In this document: positions 18,404 through 27,441 of the stretch, piece by piece
Layout: the number at the start of each line of letters is the position of its first letter
How positions within the stretch are numbered: the stretch's first letter is position 1
DNA from: Opitutia bacterium Tous-C4FEB
Lineage (GTDB): Bacteria; Verrucomicrobiota; Verrucomicrobiia; Opitutales; Opitutaceae
Assembly: GCA_002304445.1 (NCBI GenBank)
Contig: NEVA01000004.1
Span: 62,001-126,000, forward strand
Direction: 5' to 3'
DNA length: 64,000 nt
Translations under genes and position numbers: made by a program
The notes under the pieces: generated by a model
What the model was told of the DNA's origin: nothing
The model's database searches: none
Seen by the model: only the letters and a program-made list of their open reading frames with translations

Positions 18404-19204
18404 TTACTTCACTTTCCAAATTTTTACGTCGTCGATCCACACGGTGCTTGGCACGAGGAAGCTGAACCAGCGTTTCATCGGGTGGGCGAAGCCGGCGGAT
18501 CGGTGGTGGGCTACGAGTTTCCCGTCGAGACTGAGGCGCATCTCGTCGCCCTCGGTGACAAGGACGAGTTCGTGCCACTCGGTGTCGGCCTTCCATGGAA
18601 CGGTGAGCTGCTTGGTCTTTAGAAGAACATCGAGATCGGCGGGCAGCGGCTCCTTGCGGTCGAGGTAGGGTTGCCGCCGCTTGCGAATCTCGAGGTTGCC
18701 TACACCGGTTTTCCAATCCCAGAGCATGATGCTGCCTGCGGAGAGGACGGCGTAGCAAAGATGGCCGGCGTGGATGCCCGTGGTCTCGCGGTCGACGAAG
18801 CCGAGTTGGAGCGACTCGCCCTTTGTAAGGCCGGGGAACCGGAAGCGCACCACTGCACCGCCGTCGGTGAATCCGGCCTCGTGATGAATGTGGGCCTGGT
18901 GGCCGGCCTCTTTTGAAGCGCTGGCTATCTTGAGGATGCCGCCGTCGAGATCGGCCATTTTGATCTGCGGCACGCGGTCGGCGGTAGCGCTGTTCCAACC
19001 GTTGCCGATGGCCTTGGCGAGATTGCCGTCTTCTTCCCTCGCGAAGGCGTCGTGAAAGATGAGCGTGCCTTTCTCGTGAAGCCATCCGGCGTCGTCGCGC
19101 GAAGGAACGGATGGCTTTGGCTGAGGATTGGCGGCGTGCAGAGCCGTCAGCGGCGGGAGAATCAGCGCTAGCGCGAATCGGTGGAGCAGAAGTGAGCAGT
19201 TCAT
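18404..19204 (-). CDS. Secreted concanavalin-like/DUF1080-like protein, copy 1
   Basis: 266 residues: a signal peptide (LALILPPLTALHA), then a jelly-roll fold resembling DUF1080/LamG proteins (LTVPWKADTEWHELVLVTE, MRLSLDGKLVAHHR, TVWIDDVKIWKVK). It is closely related to the gene at 24259-25083; most of the mature region, from IFHDAF to the last residue, is the same, with divergence mainly around the segment AVLSAGSIMLWDWKTG. It starts inside an ATGA overlap with the upstream GH43-like gene (19201-19204). Probably a carbohydrate-binding or lyase-type accessory protein; its activity cannot be read from sequence. Confidence 0.78.
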   Translation of the reverse strand: MNCSLLLHRFALALILPPLTALHAANPQPKPSVPSRDDAGWLHEKGTLIFHDAFAREEDGNLAKAIGNGWNSATADRVPQIKMADLDGGILKIASASKEAGHQAHIHHEAGFTDGGAVVRFRFPGLTKGESLQLGFVDRETTGIHAGHLCYAVLSAGSIMLWDWKTGVGNLEIRKRRQPYLDRKEPLPADLDVLLKTKQLTVPWKADTEWHELVLVTEGDEMRLSLDGKLVAHHRSAGFAHPMKRWFSFLVPSTVWIDDVKIWKVK

Positions 19205-20199
19205 GATTTATTTTTCCACTTTATGGGCGCGATACTGACCCCGCGGAAGGGCCGTTCGGCACTGGAGATCCACCAGTCGCCGTCCTCATCCTGAAAAAAC
19301 TCCGGGGCGTGGCCTTGGATTTCCGCTATCGGGGCCCGGTCGCGGAAGTTCAAAGGGTCGGTGGAAAAGTAGACAAAGCTGCGGTCTTGGTAGGTGACGA
19401 GTTGCTTGCTCAGTTCTGCGTCCCAGCGACACCAAATCAGATAGAAGCCGCCGTGCAGCGCCAGGAGAGTGGGCGACTCGGCCCCACCCGTCTCCCCCGG
19501 GGCGAGCGAGAACACTGTCGTAGGCTCGCTCCAGTGCAGGAGATCGCGAGAAGTCCGCACGAGAACGCTCTGACGAGAGGTGTAAGACATATAGAAGAGC
19601 CCGTCATGGTGCATGACAGATGGATCCCGCGCGCTGCCTTCCTGGCGGAACAACTCACCGCGCGGCTGCCACGACCAGAGGTCGGTGGAGGTGGCATAGC
19701 GAATCGGGCTGTAGCCGTAGAACATCCAATATTGGCCGTCGTGAGGGATGATGAACGGCGAGTGAATTTCGCGAATCTCCTTTCGGCGTTCGGCGGGTGG
19801 CAGAATTTTCGGCTGGTCCAGCCACCGGCCCGCTACCCATTGCTGCTTCAAAGGTCCGACGGGCGCCGCGGCATGAAACAAAAACCACTCCGCCTCGTGT
19901 GGATTCGGTTCGCCCTTTGCGACGGCCGGATGGGTGATGCCGAACGCATGCCAACGCCCGTCGGGCCCCTTGATGATCGCGTGGTCGTTCACCTGCCAAT
20001 CGGGATATCGTTCGCCGGTTCTGAAACGCGGGGAATCGGGCCCAGGAAAAATATCTGCGGCGGGACGATAGACGTGCACCCAGTCGCCTACGATGATCGG
20101 CACCGGTGGAGCTCGATTGACCGAATCGGCTGCGCCGACGATTCCGGAAAAAAGTCCGAAGGCGCAGAGCGTGAAAACCAAAAGGTGAAACGGTTTCAT
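19201..20199 (-). CDS. GH43-like five-bladed propeller glycosidase, secreted
   Basis: I use the ATG at 20199 (MKPFHLLVFTLCAFGLFSGIVGA), which starts with a proper signal peptide; an extra 38 codons upstream would overlap the preceding GH2 gene. The 332-residue protein shows repeated propeller-blade motifs: NDHAIIKGPDGRWHAFGIT, EIHSPFIIPHDGQYWMFYG, SARDPSVMHHDGLFYMSYTS, AESPTLLALHGGFYLIWCRW and APEFFQDEDGDWWISS. This pattern fits GH43/GH117-type enzymes (arabinosidases, xylosidases, anhydro-galactosidases). Conserved acidic residues at the blade starts are present (ND, EIHSP, RDPS, AESPT). It is translationally coupled to copy 1 of the DUF1080-like protein. Confidence 0.8.
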   Translation of the reverse strand: MKPFHLLVFTLCAFGLFSGIVGAADSVNRAPPVPIIVGDWVHVYRPAADIFPGPDSPRFRTGERYPDWQVNDHAIIKGPDGRWHAFGITHPAVAKGEPNPHEAEWFLFHAAAPVGPLKQQWVAGRWLDQPKILPPAERRKEIREIHSPFIIPHDGQYWMFYGYSPIRYATSTDLWSWQPRGELFRQEGSARDPSVMHHDGLFYMSYTSRQSVLVRTSRDLLHWSEPTTVFSLAPGETGGAESPTLLALHGGFYLIWCRWDAELSKQLVTYQDRSFVYFSTDPLNFRDRAPIAEIQGHAPEFFQDEDGDWWISSAERPFRGVSIAPIKWKNKS

Positions 20200-20249
20200 G
20201 GGGGAAGGGGCAAAGCACATGGAGCGGGTGGGGTGTAGCCGGAGATTTG

Positions 20250-22340
20250 CTAGGGAGCCGGACGTGCTGAAACGGGGCCCGCGGAGAGCCGGCCCAAATT
20301 GACGGAGGTCCACATCGCGGTGCGGAAGCCGGCCCGCCAGATTTCGAGACGGAAGCCGCCGGCGCCCGCGGGAGCGGAAATTTTCAGCGGTACATCGGTG
20401 CGCAGCGGGACCTTGGCGATGTCGAGCGGACGGTTTTGACCGTCGAGGAAGTTGACCCGCAGTTCGCTGTCAGCCGTCGGGAAAATCGGGAAGTCCATTC
20501 GGGGCTCGATACGCACGGTGAGCGCTCCGGCCGCGAGGGTCGCGGAGCGCACGACGAATCCGGAGTGCTCGCGGCGCAAGGCGTGGTAGGTGCCGCTGGG
20601 TTTCCCTTCCGGATCGATGAGGCCCCACTCGCGCCAGCCGTTGGCACTCGTTCCGACGTAGCGGCTGCGGTAGTCGTTGAAACTCCAGATGGACGCGCCG
20701 GACAAAAACGGCCGCGATCGGATGATCGCGAGCATCTCGCGAAACCAATCCACGCGCTCGATCTCGTCTTCCACGGCGTTCCGGCGCAGGCCGTATTCGG
20801 TAACGACAAGCGGCTTGTTGGGATAGAGCGCGTGGGCGCGGTCGATGTTGGCGGCGTTTTGCTGTGGTGTGGCGCCGTAGGTGTTCAAGCACACAAAATC
20901 GCCGTGGACGGAGCCTTCTGACTCGGGCTTGAGATTTTCTTTGGCCACGGTGTTGCTGGCGAATACCACGAGCCGCGTGGGGTCGAGTTCGCGCGTGAAA
21001 TCGCGCATGTTTTTCACCCAACGCGCACCCGGTGGGGTATCCGCGGCGATTTCGTTGGCGACACTCCACGCGATGATCGACGGGTGGTTCCAGTCGCGCT
21101 CGATCATTTCGCGGTGCTGCGCGCGAAACGCCGCCTGCAACTCCGGATCATCGAGATTCCGGTCCGGTGTATGGGTTTGACTGGCCTCGGCGATGAACAG
21201 CATCCCGTGCCGGTCGGCCCAATCGAGAGCCACGGGCGTCATCGGATAATGCGTGAAGCGCTGAAATACGAAGCCCGCTTCTTTCATCAACTGCAGGTCG
21301 CGCACGACGAGATCAGCCGGCTCGTCTTGTCCTCCTCCGGGATAGCTCGCGTGGCGATTTGCACCGGCGAGACGAATGGGTTGACCGTTTAGCAAGAGCT
21401 CGGTGCCGCGCGTCTCGAAGCGGCGCAGACCGAATCGCACGGTATCGCGCGCGTGGCCAGCGACAGAGGTGCGCGCGTGATAGAGGACAGGCGCGTCGAG
21501 TTGCCAGAGCGAAACCTGGTCCCGGCCGAGGGCAAAGGTGAATTCGACTCGGGCGGTGGTGCCGGCGGCGATCTCTGTTTCCACGACGGTGGGTGGGAGA
21601 GACAGCCAGTTTTCCTCCCGGGCGATTTCGGAGCGCACGCGCACGCGTCGCGCAAGCGTTGTCGTGTTTCGGACCCACGCCTGCACGCGCACAGTGGCCG
21701 TTCCAGTGGCGAGATCAGGCGTGGCCTCGACCTTCTGTTTCGCGACGTAAACCGGTGAACCGACCAACAAGTCGACATCGCGGATGATCCCACCGTCGTC
21801 CCACCAGGCCATCACCTGATGCTGGGGAGCAGGGCTGAAGGACCGCGTCCAGCGGTTGTCAGCGCAGACGACAATCACGTTGGACTCGCCGGGCTTGAGG
21901 CGGCCCGTGACGTTGAACTCGAACGGCGTGTAGCCGAATTCATGCGAGCCGAGCAATTCACCGTTCAGCCACACGCGGGCGCGCCGATAAACCGCGCCAA
22001 AGTTTAGCCGCACGTGTTCGCCGGGGGCGAAGGCGGGCGTGGTGAATTTGAGGCGATACCAGCCCGCGCCGATGAAGCCGATGAACCGGGGATCGTGCGA
22101 CCAGGTGTGCGGTACCTTCACGGTGTCCCAGACGCTGTCGTTGAGTTTGGGGGAAAACCACTCGGCTTGGTCGCCCCAGTTTTGGTAGTCCACCGCGAAC
22201 TTCCATTGGCCATTTAACGAGACGCGCCGGAGGTCGGTGGCCACGTCGCGCGAAGTCGTCTCGGGCGAAGTTTGCGCGGGCGCTTCGCTGGACCACAGGG
22301 CGAAAAGAAAGAAGAACAGAAGTGGCATGATGGATTTCAT
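20250..22340 (-). CDS. Glycoside hydrolase family 2 (beta-glucuronidase/beta-galactosidase type)
   Basis: 696-residue secreted GH2. A signal peptide (MPLLFFFLFALWSSEAPAQ) is followed by the sugar-binding domain (GAGWYRLKFTTP, RARVWLNGELLGSHEFGYTPF), the Ig-like domain, and the TIM barrel. The catalytic residues are clear: N429-E430 in IAWSVANE (acid/base) and E515 in LVVTEYG (nucleophile). The ANRH segment before the barrel is typical of the glucuronidase branch, but galactosidase cannot be excluded. It follows a small structured gap and a 76-codon ORF after the GH28 gene, in the same direction, so both enzymes may be made together to trim side chains from a pectin-like backbone. Confidence 0.92.
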   Translation of the reverse strand: MKSIMPLLFFFLFALWSSEAPAQTSPETTSRDVATDLRRVSLNGQWKFAVDYQNWGDQAEWFSPKLNDSVWDTVKVPHTWSHDPRFIGFIGAGWYRLKFTTPAFAPGEHVRLNFGAVYRRARVWLNGELLGSHEFGYTPFEFNVTGRLKPGESNVIVVCADNRWTRSFSPAPQHQVMAWWDDGGIIRDVDLLVGSPVYVAKQKVEATPDLATGTATVRVQAWVRNTTTLARRVRVRSEIAREENWLSLPPTVVETEIAAGTTARVEFTFALGRDQVSLWQLDAPVLYHARTSVAGHARDTVRFGLRRFETRGTELLLNGQPIRLAGANRHASYPGGGQDEPADLVVRDLQLMKEAGFVFQRFTHYPMTPVALDWADRHGMLFIAEASQTHTPDRNLDDPELQAAFRAQHREMIERDWNHPSIIAWSVANEIAADTPPGARWVKNMRDFTRELDPTRLVVFASNTVAKENLKPESEGSVHGDFVCLNTYGATPQQNAANIDRAHALYPNKPLVVTEYGLRRNAVEDEIERVDWFREMLAIIRSRPFLSGASIWSFNDYRSRYVGTSANGWREWGLIDPEGKPSGTYHALRREHSGFVVRSATLAAGALTVRIEPRMDFPIFPTADSELRVNFLDGQNRPLDIAKVPLRTDVPLKISAPAGAGGFRLEIWRAGFRTAMWTSVNLGRLSAGPVSARPAP

Positions 22341-22356
22341 CGGGGATGGGGTTGGC

Positions 22357-22587
22357 TCAGGATTGGTGTCCTAGATTGTCGGCGAAGTTAAAGGCGCCGT
22401 CGATGGGGCGGAGTTTCGAAGGGAGGAAAGATCGACAGTTCGAAAACGTAGCTACACCGACGGCGATCAAGTCACCGACTTGAAAAGTACCGATGGCCGT
22501 GGTTGTGACCTGCGATTGCGGCACAAGGGCGGAATTGATTACGGCCAGCGGCAAGAGCAGCACGGCGGACAGGGGGGCAGTTTTCAT
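22357..22587 (-). CDS. Small ORF with signal peptide, probably a gene remnant
   Basis: 76 codons starting MKTAPLSAVLLLPLAVINSA, a convincing signal peptide, with an AAAGG-type ribosome site about 10 bases ahead and 16 bases after the GH28 stop. The remainder (TFQVGDLIAVG, then VATFSNCRSFLPSKLRP) overlaps a region full of inverted repeats at 22395-22482. It may be a real short secreted peptide. More likely it is the first 20 codons of a lost secreted protein joined to an inserted repeat element. No family is recognised. Confidence 0.4.
   Translation of the reverse strand: MKTAPLSAVLLLPLAVINSALVPQSQVTTTAIGTFQVGDLIAVGVATFSNCRSFLPSKLRPIDGAFNFADNLGHQS
22395..22482. repeat. Nested inverted-repeat element
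   Basis: CGCCGTCG (22395-22402) and CGACGGCG (22458-22465) form outer arms. TTCGAA at 22415-22420 and 22439-22444 forms an inner pair placed almost symmetrically (gaps of 12 and 13). A separate perfect hairpin, CAAGTC-ACC-GACTTG, follows at 22468-22482. The symmetry suggests a folded RNA or a small mobile repeat unit inserted between the GH28 and GH2 genes. Confidence 0.5.
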
Positions 22588-22603
22588 GAGAGTGCGCCTT
22601 TCG

Positions 22604-24262
22604 TTATTTCGATTCTGCAGCCTTCTTCGCGGCCGCATCGGCTTGATCGGCCTTCTGTTGGATTTCGCCATCGAGTGCAGCGGACCGCGTGCGTAGCTCG
22701 GCAAGACGGCGCAGTTCGTCAGCTGTAGGAGCGACAAGCACTGGCAACGTTGCGCTGCATTCCACGCGGCAATCCTTTTCGGTCACGTCCCTCGCATCGG
22801 CGAGTTTCGCGAGGCCGGGCACCGGTGCGGGAGCGCGCGCGACGACGCCTTGCAGCGTCAGTCCTTCGATATCATCCCCGGCGATGAAGGCGCGGGCATC
22901 CGGCTTCTCCACCGTGAGGCGCACCTTCTCCAGCCGCACGCCTTTGACATGCCGAAGATAGAGCGCCGAAGCGGGCAGCTCGCCGTCGAAGGGCGTGGCC
23001 CATTTGATGTAGTTGGATGACTCCAGCAGCTCGCCCACGTCGAGCCGGGATGCCTGCTCCGCCGTGCCGCCGCCGGGGAAGGTGAGGTCGATGTTGGTGA
23101 ACGAGACGTTCTCGATGTGCGTCCCTGGGAGTGAAACGACCGCCGAGCAGAGCCGCTCGAATGGGTCCTCCAATCCGCTCTTGCCCTTGTAGCCGACGTC
23201 GCCTCCCGCACCCACGACTACCCGAATGTCGTTGAACCGCACGTTGCGGATGCGTCCCACCGGGGGGCGCGCCGATTTACCATGGGCGCTGAAGGCAAAA
23301 CGGGAAGCCAGCACCATGAACGGCTGGCAGACTTGCTTCATCTCGATGCCGGAGAACGACAGGTCCTCAAACTGAGCGCCCTCGGTGGACTCGATCTTGA
23401 TGCCGCCTTGGCACTGCGTGAAGACGCAGTCGCGCATGCTCATCCGCCGGATGGCCCCGATGGATTCCGCGCCGACGCGGATGGCGTGCCAGCGGGAGGT
23501 GATGCGGCAACCGCTGATCTCGAAATCCTCGTTCGGCCAGTCAGGATGGAAGGTCTTCGGGGCTATGCCATCGTCGCCGGTGTCGAGATCGCAGTCCTTG
23601 ATGCGGACGCGCCGACAGCCGTCGAAATTAAGACCGTCGCCATTCGGCGACTTCCGGCTGCGGATCGTGACGCGCTCGATGTGGATGTCCTCGCTGCGCA
23701 CGAAGAACGTCGTGAATGACGCAGGATCGAGCAGCTTCACCTCGCGGACGGTTACCTTCCGGCAACCGACGATTCGCACGAGCATGGGGCGGCGGGGGTC
23801 ATTCGCGTTCGGGAACACTTTGCGCTCGGTGCCGCCCTGGCCGTCAATCGTCCCGGGCCCCTCGATGCCGATCTCATGGGCATTTTCCGCGTAGATCAGA
23901 CACTGCTTCCAATTGCTGGCGGCAAATTTCCAAAAGGCACTCCAGTGCAGCGGCGCGGTCTCCACCGTGTAGTCGGCGATATTCGGACTTCCGCGCAGGA
24001 TGGCATCCTTCCCGACTTTCAACGTGACGTGGCTCTTGAGTAGCAGCGAACCGGACACGAATACCCCGCTGGGCACGAGGACTGTGCCTCCACCCGCGGC
24101 ATGGCAGGCGTCGATGGCTTGCTGGATCGCGGAGGTGTTGATCGTCGTGCCGTCGCTCTTGGCCCCATAGGCTGTGATGTCGAAGACCTTTGGTTCGGCG
24201 GCGTGCAGAGCAGCCAGCGGCGAGAGGAGAAAGGAGGTGAGGAGTGTAAGGGTAAGTTTCAT
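22604..24262 (-). CDS. GH28 polygalacturonase-family enzyme, secreted
   Basis: The ATG at 24262 overlaps the stop of the upstream DUF1080-like gene (ATGA) and opens with a signal peptide (LTLLTSFLLSPLAALHA); the longer upstream frame is an artefact. The 552-residue right-handed beta-helix carries the GH28 set: D209 in PNGDG, D230-D231 in DTGDDGIA, H259 in SRWHAIRVG, and K289 in GGIKIES. The N-terminus FDITAYGAKSDG is the usual first coil. It should hydrolyse galacturonan or rhamnogalacturonan. The C-terminus has an alanine/lysine-rich tail (AAAKKAAESK) after the helix. Neighbours GH2, esterases and the TonB receptors fit degradation of a decorated pectin. Confidence 0.9.
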   Translation of the reverse strand: MKLTLTLLTSFLLSPLAALHAAEPKVFDITAYGAKSDGTTINTSAIQQAIDACHAAGGGTVLVPSGVFVSGSLLLKSHVTLKVGKDAILRGSPNIADYTVETAPLHWSAFWKFAASNWKQCLIYAENAHEIGIEGPGTIDGQGGTERKVFPNANDPRRPMLVRIVGCRKVTVREVKLLDPASFTTFFVRSEDIHIERVTIRSRKSPNGDGLNFDGCRRVRIKDCDLDTGDDGIAPKTFHPDWPNEDFEISGCRITSRWHAIRVGAESIGAIRRMSMRDCVFTQCQGGIKIESTEGAQFEDLSFSGIEMKQVCQPFMVLASRFAFSAHGKSARPPVGRIRNVRFNDIRVVVGAGGDVGYKGKSGLEDPFERLCSAVVSLPGTHIENVSFTNIDLTFPGGGTAEQASRLDVGELLESSNYIKWATPFDGELPASALYLRHVKGVRLEKVRLTVEKPDARAFIAGDDIEGLTLQGVVARAPAPVPGLAKLADARDVTEKDCRVECSATLPVLVAPTADELRRLAELRTRSAALDGEIQQKADQADAAAKKAAESK

Positions 24263-25083
24263 GACGCGGGATTTGATTTCACTTTCCAAATTTTCACGTC
24301 GTCGATCCACACCGTGCTCGGCACGAGGAAGCTGAACCAGCGCTTCATCGGGTGGGTGAAGCCGGCGGAGCGGTGTCGGGCAACGAGTTTGCCGTCGAGG
24401 CTGAGGCGCAGCTCGTCGCCCTCCGTCACGAGGACGAGTTCGTGCCACTCGGTGTCGGCCTTCCACGGGATGGTGACCTGTTTGGTTTTCAGCAGCGCAT
24501 CGAGATCGGCGGGCAATTTTTCTTTGCGATCGAGGTAAGTTTGGCGGCGTTGGCGGAGCTCGAGGTTCATCACGCCGGTCTTGTGATCGACGAGGGTGAC
24601 GCTGGTCGGTGAGAGAATACCGTAGCAGAGATGGCCCGCGTGAATGCCCTTCGTCTCACGGTCGACGAAGCCGAGTTGGAGCGACTCACCCTTGGTCAAT
24701 CCGGGGAACTTGAAGCGCACGACGGCGCCCCCGTCGGTGAAACCGGCTTCGTGGTGAATGTGCGCGGCGTGGCCGGCCTCCTTTGAAGCGCTGGCGATCT
24801 TGAGAATACCAGAGTCGAGGTCGGCCATCTTGATCTGCGGCACGCGGTCGGCGGTGGCGCTGTTCCAACCGTTGCCGATGGCCTTGGCGCCGTTGCCCGT
24901 TTCTTCGCGTTCAAAGGCGTCGTGGAAGATGATCGCGCCGCTGGCCCGGAGCCAATTGGCGTCGTCGGCCGGGAGTGCGGCGAGTGAAGTGGCCATGAGC
25001 GCGACAAGGGCGAGTCTCACCGGCGAGCAGCCGGAGTGTTTGGACTGAAGGTCACTTGCCATCGGGAGAAGCGTTTTGGGCAT
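24259..25083 (-). CDS. Secreted concanavalin-like/DUF1080-like protein, copy 2
   Basis: 274 residues, a near-duplicate of the gene at 18404-19204. The stretch from IFHDAFEREE to WIDDVKIWKVK aligns without gaps and differs at only scattered positions, apart from one variable loop (GILSPTSVTLVDHKTG). Two starts are possible, 25083 (MPKTLL) or 25062 (MASDLQ); both overlap the 3' end of the upstream esterase gene. A hydrophobic stretch (LALVALMATSLAALPA) is the likely signal. Its stop overlaps the GH28 start, so, like copy 1, it is coupled to a glycosidase. Confidence 0.78.
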   Translation of the reverse strand: MPKTLLPMASDLQSKHSGCSPVRLALVALMATSLAALPADDANWLRASGAIIFHDAFEREETGNGAKAIGNGWNSATADRVPQIKMADLDSGILKIASASKEAGHAAHIHHEAGFTDGGAVVRFKFPGLTKGESLQLGFVDRETKGIHAGHLCYGILSPTSVTLVDHKTGVMNLELRQRRQTYLDRKEKLPADLDALLKTKQVTIPWKADTEWHELVLVTEGDELRLSLDGKLVARHRSAGFTHPMKRWFSFLVPSTVWIDDVKIWKVKSNPAS

Positions 25084-26590
25084 TCATCCGAAATGGCGCG
25101 GCGGGCAACCCGGCGCGGTTGAAGAGCGTTGCAGTCGGGTTGCCGTGCCACGCGTAGCGGACGGCGCGCGGTTCGCGGACCTTCGCCGTCCGGAGTGTAA
25201 GGGTGGTGGCGCGCACTTCCACGGTCGCCGGCTCAAATTTTCCGTCGGGACCAGCCACCTCAAAGCCGGTGTCGGTTCCCGCCTGCAGGACGAGGCCGGG
25301 TTGCTGGTCGCCCGGGTCAAACCTCAGCACTACATGATCCGCCTCAAAGCGAGAGTCCAAGGGGCGGGGCCCGGCGGCGACTACCGCGCGACCGTAAACT
25401 TCGCGCAGTGCGACCAAGGCGAGCCGCCGGCCGACCTCCTGCTTGTTGGCGGGATGAATGTTATCGGGATCACCGATGTCGATACCGACAGCCAGACCCG
25501 TGTGGGGAACCGATTTGACGACCTTCTGCTGCGCAGCGCGCAACTCGGGCCACGTGGCAGGCCCGCCGTTGAAGTTGACCAGCTGCTGGATCAAGAAGGG
25601 GAACTCACCTTGGCCCCACGCCTGGCGCCACCCCCCTATGAGTTGCGTCAGCAGGTCGGCATACTCGGCTGCACGGTCGACGTTGCCTTCGCCCTGATAC
25701 CAGATCGCCCCTTTGATGGTCATCGTGGTGAGCGGTTGGATCCGGCTCTCATACAGTTTTCCTGTGCCCGCCGTGGCGCGGGCGGCGGAGAATTTGGCGT
25801 AGAGGGCCGTGGTCATCTCGGGCGGGCGCGCCGGCACGGGTTGGCCGTTCCGGCGGGCCTCGGTGACCTGCTTTTGCCACTGTTCGTAAGCTTCGATGAC
25901 AGGCTTCTGCTCCCGCTCAAAGCGACGCGCGTTCTCCAAGGCTGACGGAAAGCCCGGCCATTGCTCACGGGCGCTCCGCGGGGTCCAATACTCGGCGGCG
26001 GTGCCGCCCACCGCCGCTTGCACGAGTCCGATCGGAACCTGCAATCGCTGCGCGAGTTCCCGCCCAAAGAAATAGGCTGCGGCGGAAAAACTTTGGGCGC
26101 TTTCCGGAGCACACACGGCCCATGGTTGTTTACTGAGCATGGCGAAGAGGCGAATTTGCGGGTGATTGGCCGCCGCGACTTCCTCCGTTGCGTTGCGAAC
26201 GCCGCCGTAGGTGCACCATGGACCGCTTTGCAGCGTCATCTCCATGTTGGACTGGCCCGAGCAGATCCACACATCCCCGGCCAACAGGTTTGTGAGCGTG
26301 ATCGTGTTGTTGCCCTCGACGGTCAGATCCGGAACCGGACCGGCTGAGAATACGGGGAGCGTCACGGTCCACGGGGTAATCGCACCTGCGCCGCTGGCGT
26401 GGCCGATAACTTTTCCGCCGAGTTTCACGACGACGGTCTCCCCTGACGCTGCCCAACCTGAAATCTTCGAAGGCACATCGCGTTGCAGCACCATATTGCT
26501 GCTGAAGACCGGCGACAACCGGACGTCTGCGCGCCCGCCAGGCAAGACGTAGAAGAGTAGCAGCAATAGGGCCGTGAGGTTGGCTTTCAC
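25052..26590 (-). CDS. Sialate/xylan O-acetylesterase family protein, secreted
   Basis: 512 residues with a signal peptide (LTALLLLLFYVLPGGRA). The SGNH/SASA fold is evident: FSSNMVLQRDVPS near the start, CSGQSNMEM with nucleophile S114, GAIWYQGEGNV as the second block, and DNIHPANKQEVGRRLA with the catalytic Asp/His. These match the 9-O-acetyl sialate esterase/acetylxylan esterase family (CE20-like). In a pectin or hemicellulose locus the substrate is more likely an acetylated plant or algal sugar than sialic acid. It lies 20 bases after an SGNH gene and overlaps the next gene by 32 bases. Confidence 0.9.
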   Translation of the reverse strand: MKANLTALLLLLFYVLPGGRADVRLSPVFSSNMVLQRDVPSKISGWAASGETVVVKLGGKVIGHASGAGAITPWTVTLPVFSAGPVPDLTVEGNNTITLTNLLAGDVWICSGQSNMEMTLQSGPWCTYGGVRNATEEVAAANHPQIRLFAMLSKQPWAVCAPESAQSFSAAAYFFGRELAQRLQVPIGLVQAAVGGTAAEYWTPRSAREQWPGFPSALENARRFEREQKPVIEAYEQWQKQVTEARRNGQPVPARPPEMTTALYAKFSAARATAGTGKLYESRIQPLTTMTIKGAIWYQGEGNVDRAAEYADLLTQLIGGWRQAWGQGEFPFLIQQLVNFNGGPATWPELRAAQQKVVKSVPHTGLAVGIDIGDPDNIHPANKQEVGRRLALVALREVYGRAVVAAGPRPLDSRFEADHVVLRFDPGDQQPGLVLQAGTDTGFEVAGPDGKFEPATVEVRATTLTLRTAKVREPRAVRYAWHGNPTATLFNRAGLPAAPFRMNAQNASPDGK

Positions 26591-26610
26591 AGGTGGACTT
26601 CGCTAAATGG

Positions 26611-27441
26611 TTACGGTCGAACCGGGACAGCAGCTGGCGGCGCCAGCGCGAGGGCGATGCTCCGTGCAACCGGCTTCGCCAGCGCGCTGGAACCGGCGGA
26701 CGTGAAATGGACGTTGCGCGGGATTTGGAGTTTGGCCTGCACCGGTTTGACGGCGGCCCAAAGGTCAACGACGACGACGCCCCTCTCCTTCATCACCTTT
26801 TGGGCGGCTTCGTTGTAGGGGAGTTCGCTGTTCTCAACGTATTTTTCAGCGAGGCTTTTCGGGATGGGAGTTGTCGTCGCAAAGATTAGTTTCGCGCCGG
26901 TTTTACTGAGGATGTCGACTATCAGGTGGAGATTTTTTTCGTAATCACCGAGGGAGACATAGGGTCTACATCCGCGTGCGGGGCTGGCGTAGTGGCCGTC
27001 CTTGTCTTTGTCGATTCCATCCGCGAATCGATACGAGGCATCGTGGAGTCCGTGATTGAAGACGATCACGTCCCATTTCTCGCCTTTCTTAATCCAGCGT
27101 CTGAGGCCGTAGTCGCCGAGCGCGGTCGTGGTCGCGCCGCAGTTGGCCGGCACGCGATGCACGTTGGCGACGCCCGCCAGTTCCTTGCGCACGAATGTCG
27201 CATAGCCGATCGATACGGAGTCGCCCAAGAGCAGCACCCGGGAGAGTCTCGGATCGTCGGTGATGGGGGCGTAGGCATCGGGCGGGGCTGTCCTCGCCGG
27301 AGCCGGTTTGGCGTCTGGAACTTCGCCCGGGGCTAGCGGAATATTCGGGTCGCGCAGCTTCGCCGTCGGTTCGGCGCGAAGAAAGCCGAGGCACACCAGA
27401 AAGAGCACGGGCAAAGCGAGAGCAATAAGGCGCGGCTTCAT
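26611..27441 (-). CDS. Secreted SGNH/GDSL hydrolase (rhamnogalacturonan acetylesterase-like)
   Basis: 276 residues from the ATG at 27441 (MKPRLIALALPVLFLVCLGFLRAEP, a good signal peptide); the longer upstream frame lies inside the DUF1501 gene. Motifs are LLLGDSVSIGY with nucleophile S75, the Asn block VFNHGLHDASY, and NVHFTSAG with the catalytic His. The start overlaps the stop of a 68-codon ORF by four bases. It belongs to the standard GDSL esterase group and is expected to deacetylate polysaccharide fragments. Confidence 0.85.
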   Translation of the reverse strand: MKPRLIALALPVLFLVCLGFLRAEPTAKLRDPNIPLAPGEVPDAKPAPARTAPPDAYAPITDDPRLSRVLLLGDSVSIGYATFVRKELAGVANVHRVPANCGATTTALGDYGLRRWIKKGEKWDVIVFNHGLHDASYRFADGIDKDKDGHYASPARGCRPYVSLGDYEKNLHLIVDILSKTGAKLIFATTTPIPKSLAEKYVENSELPYNEAAQKVMKERGVVVVDLWAAVKPVQAKLQIPRNVHFTSAGSSALAKPVARSIALALAPPAAVPVRP

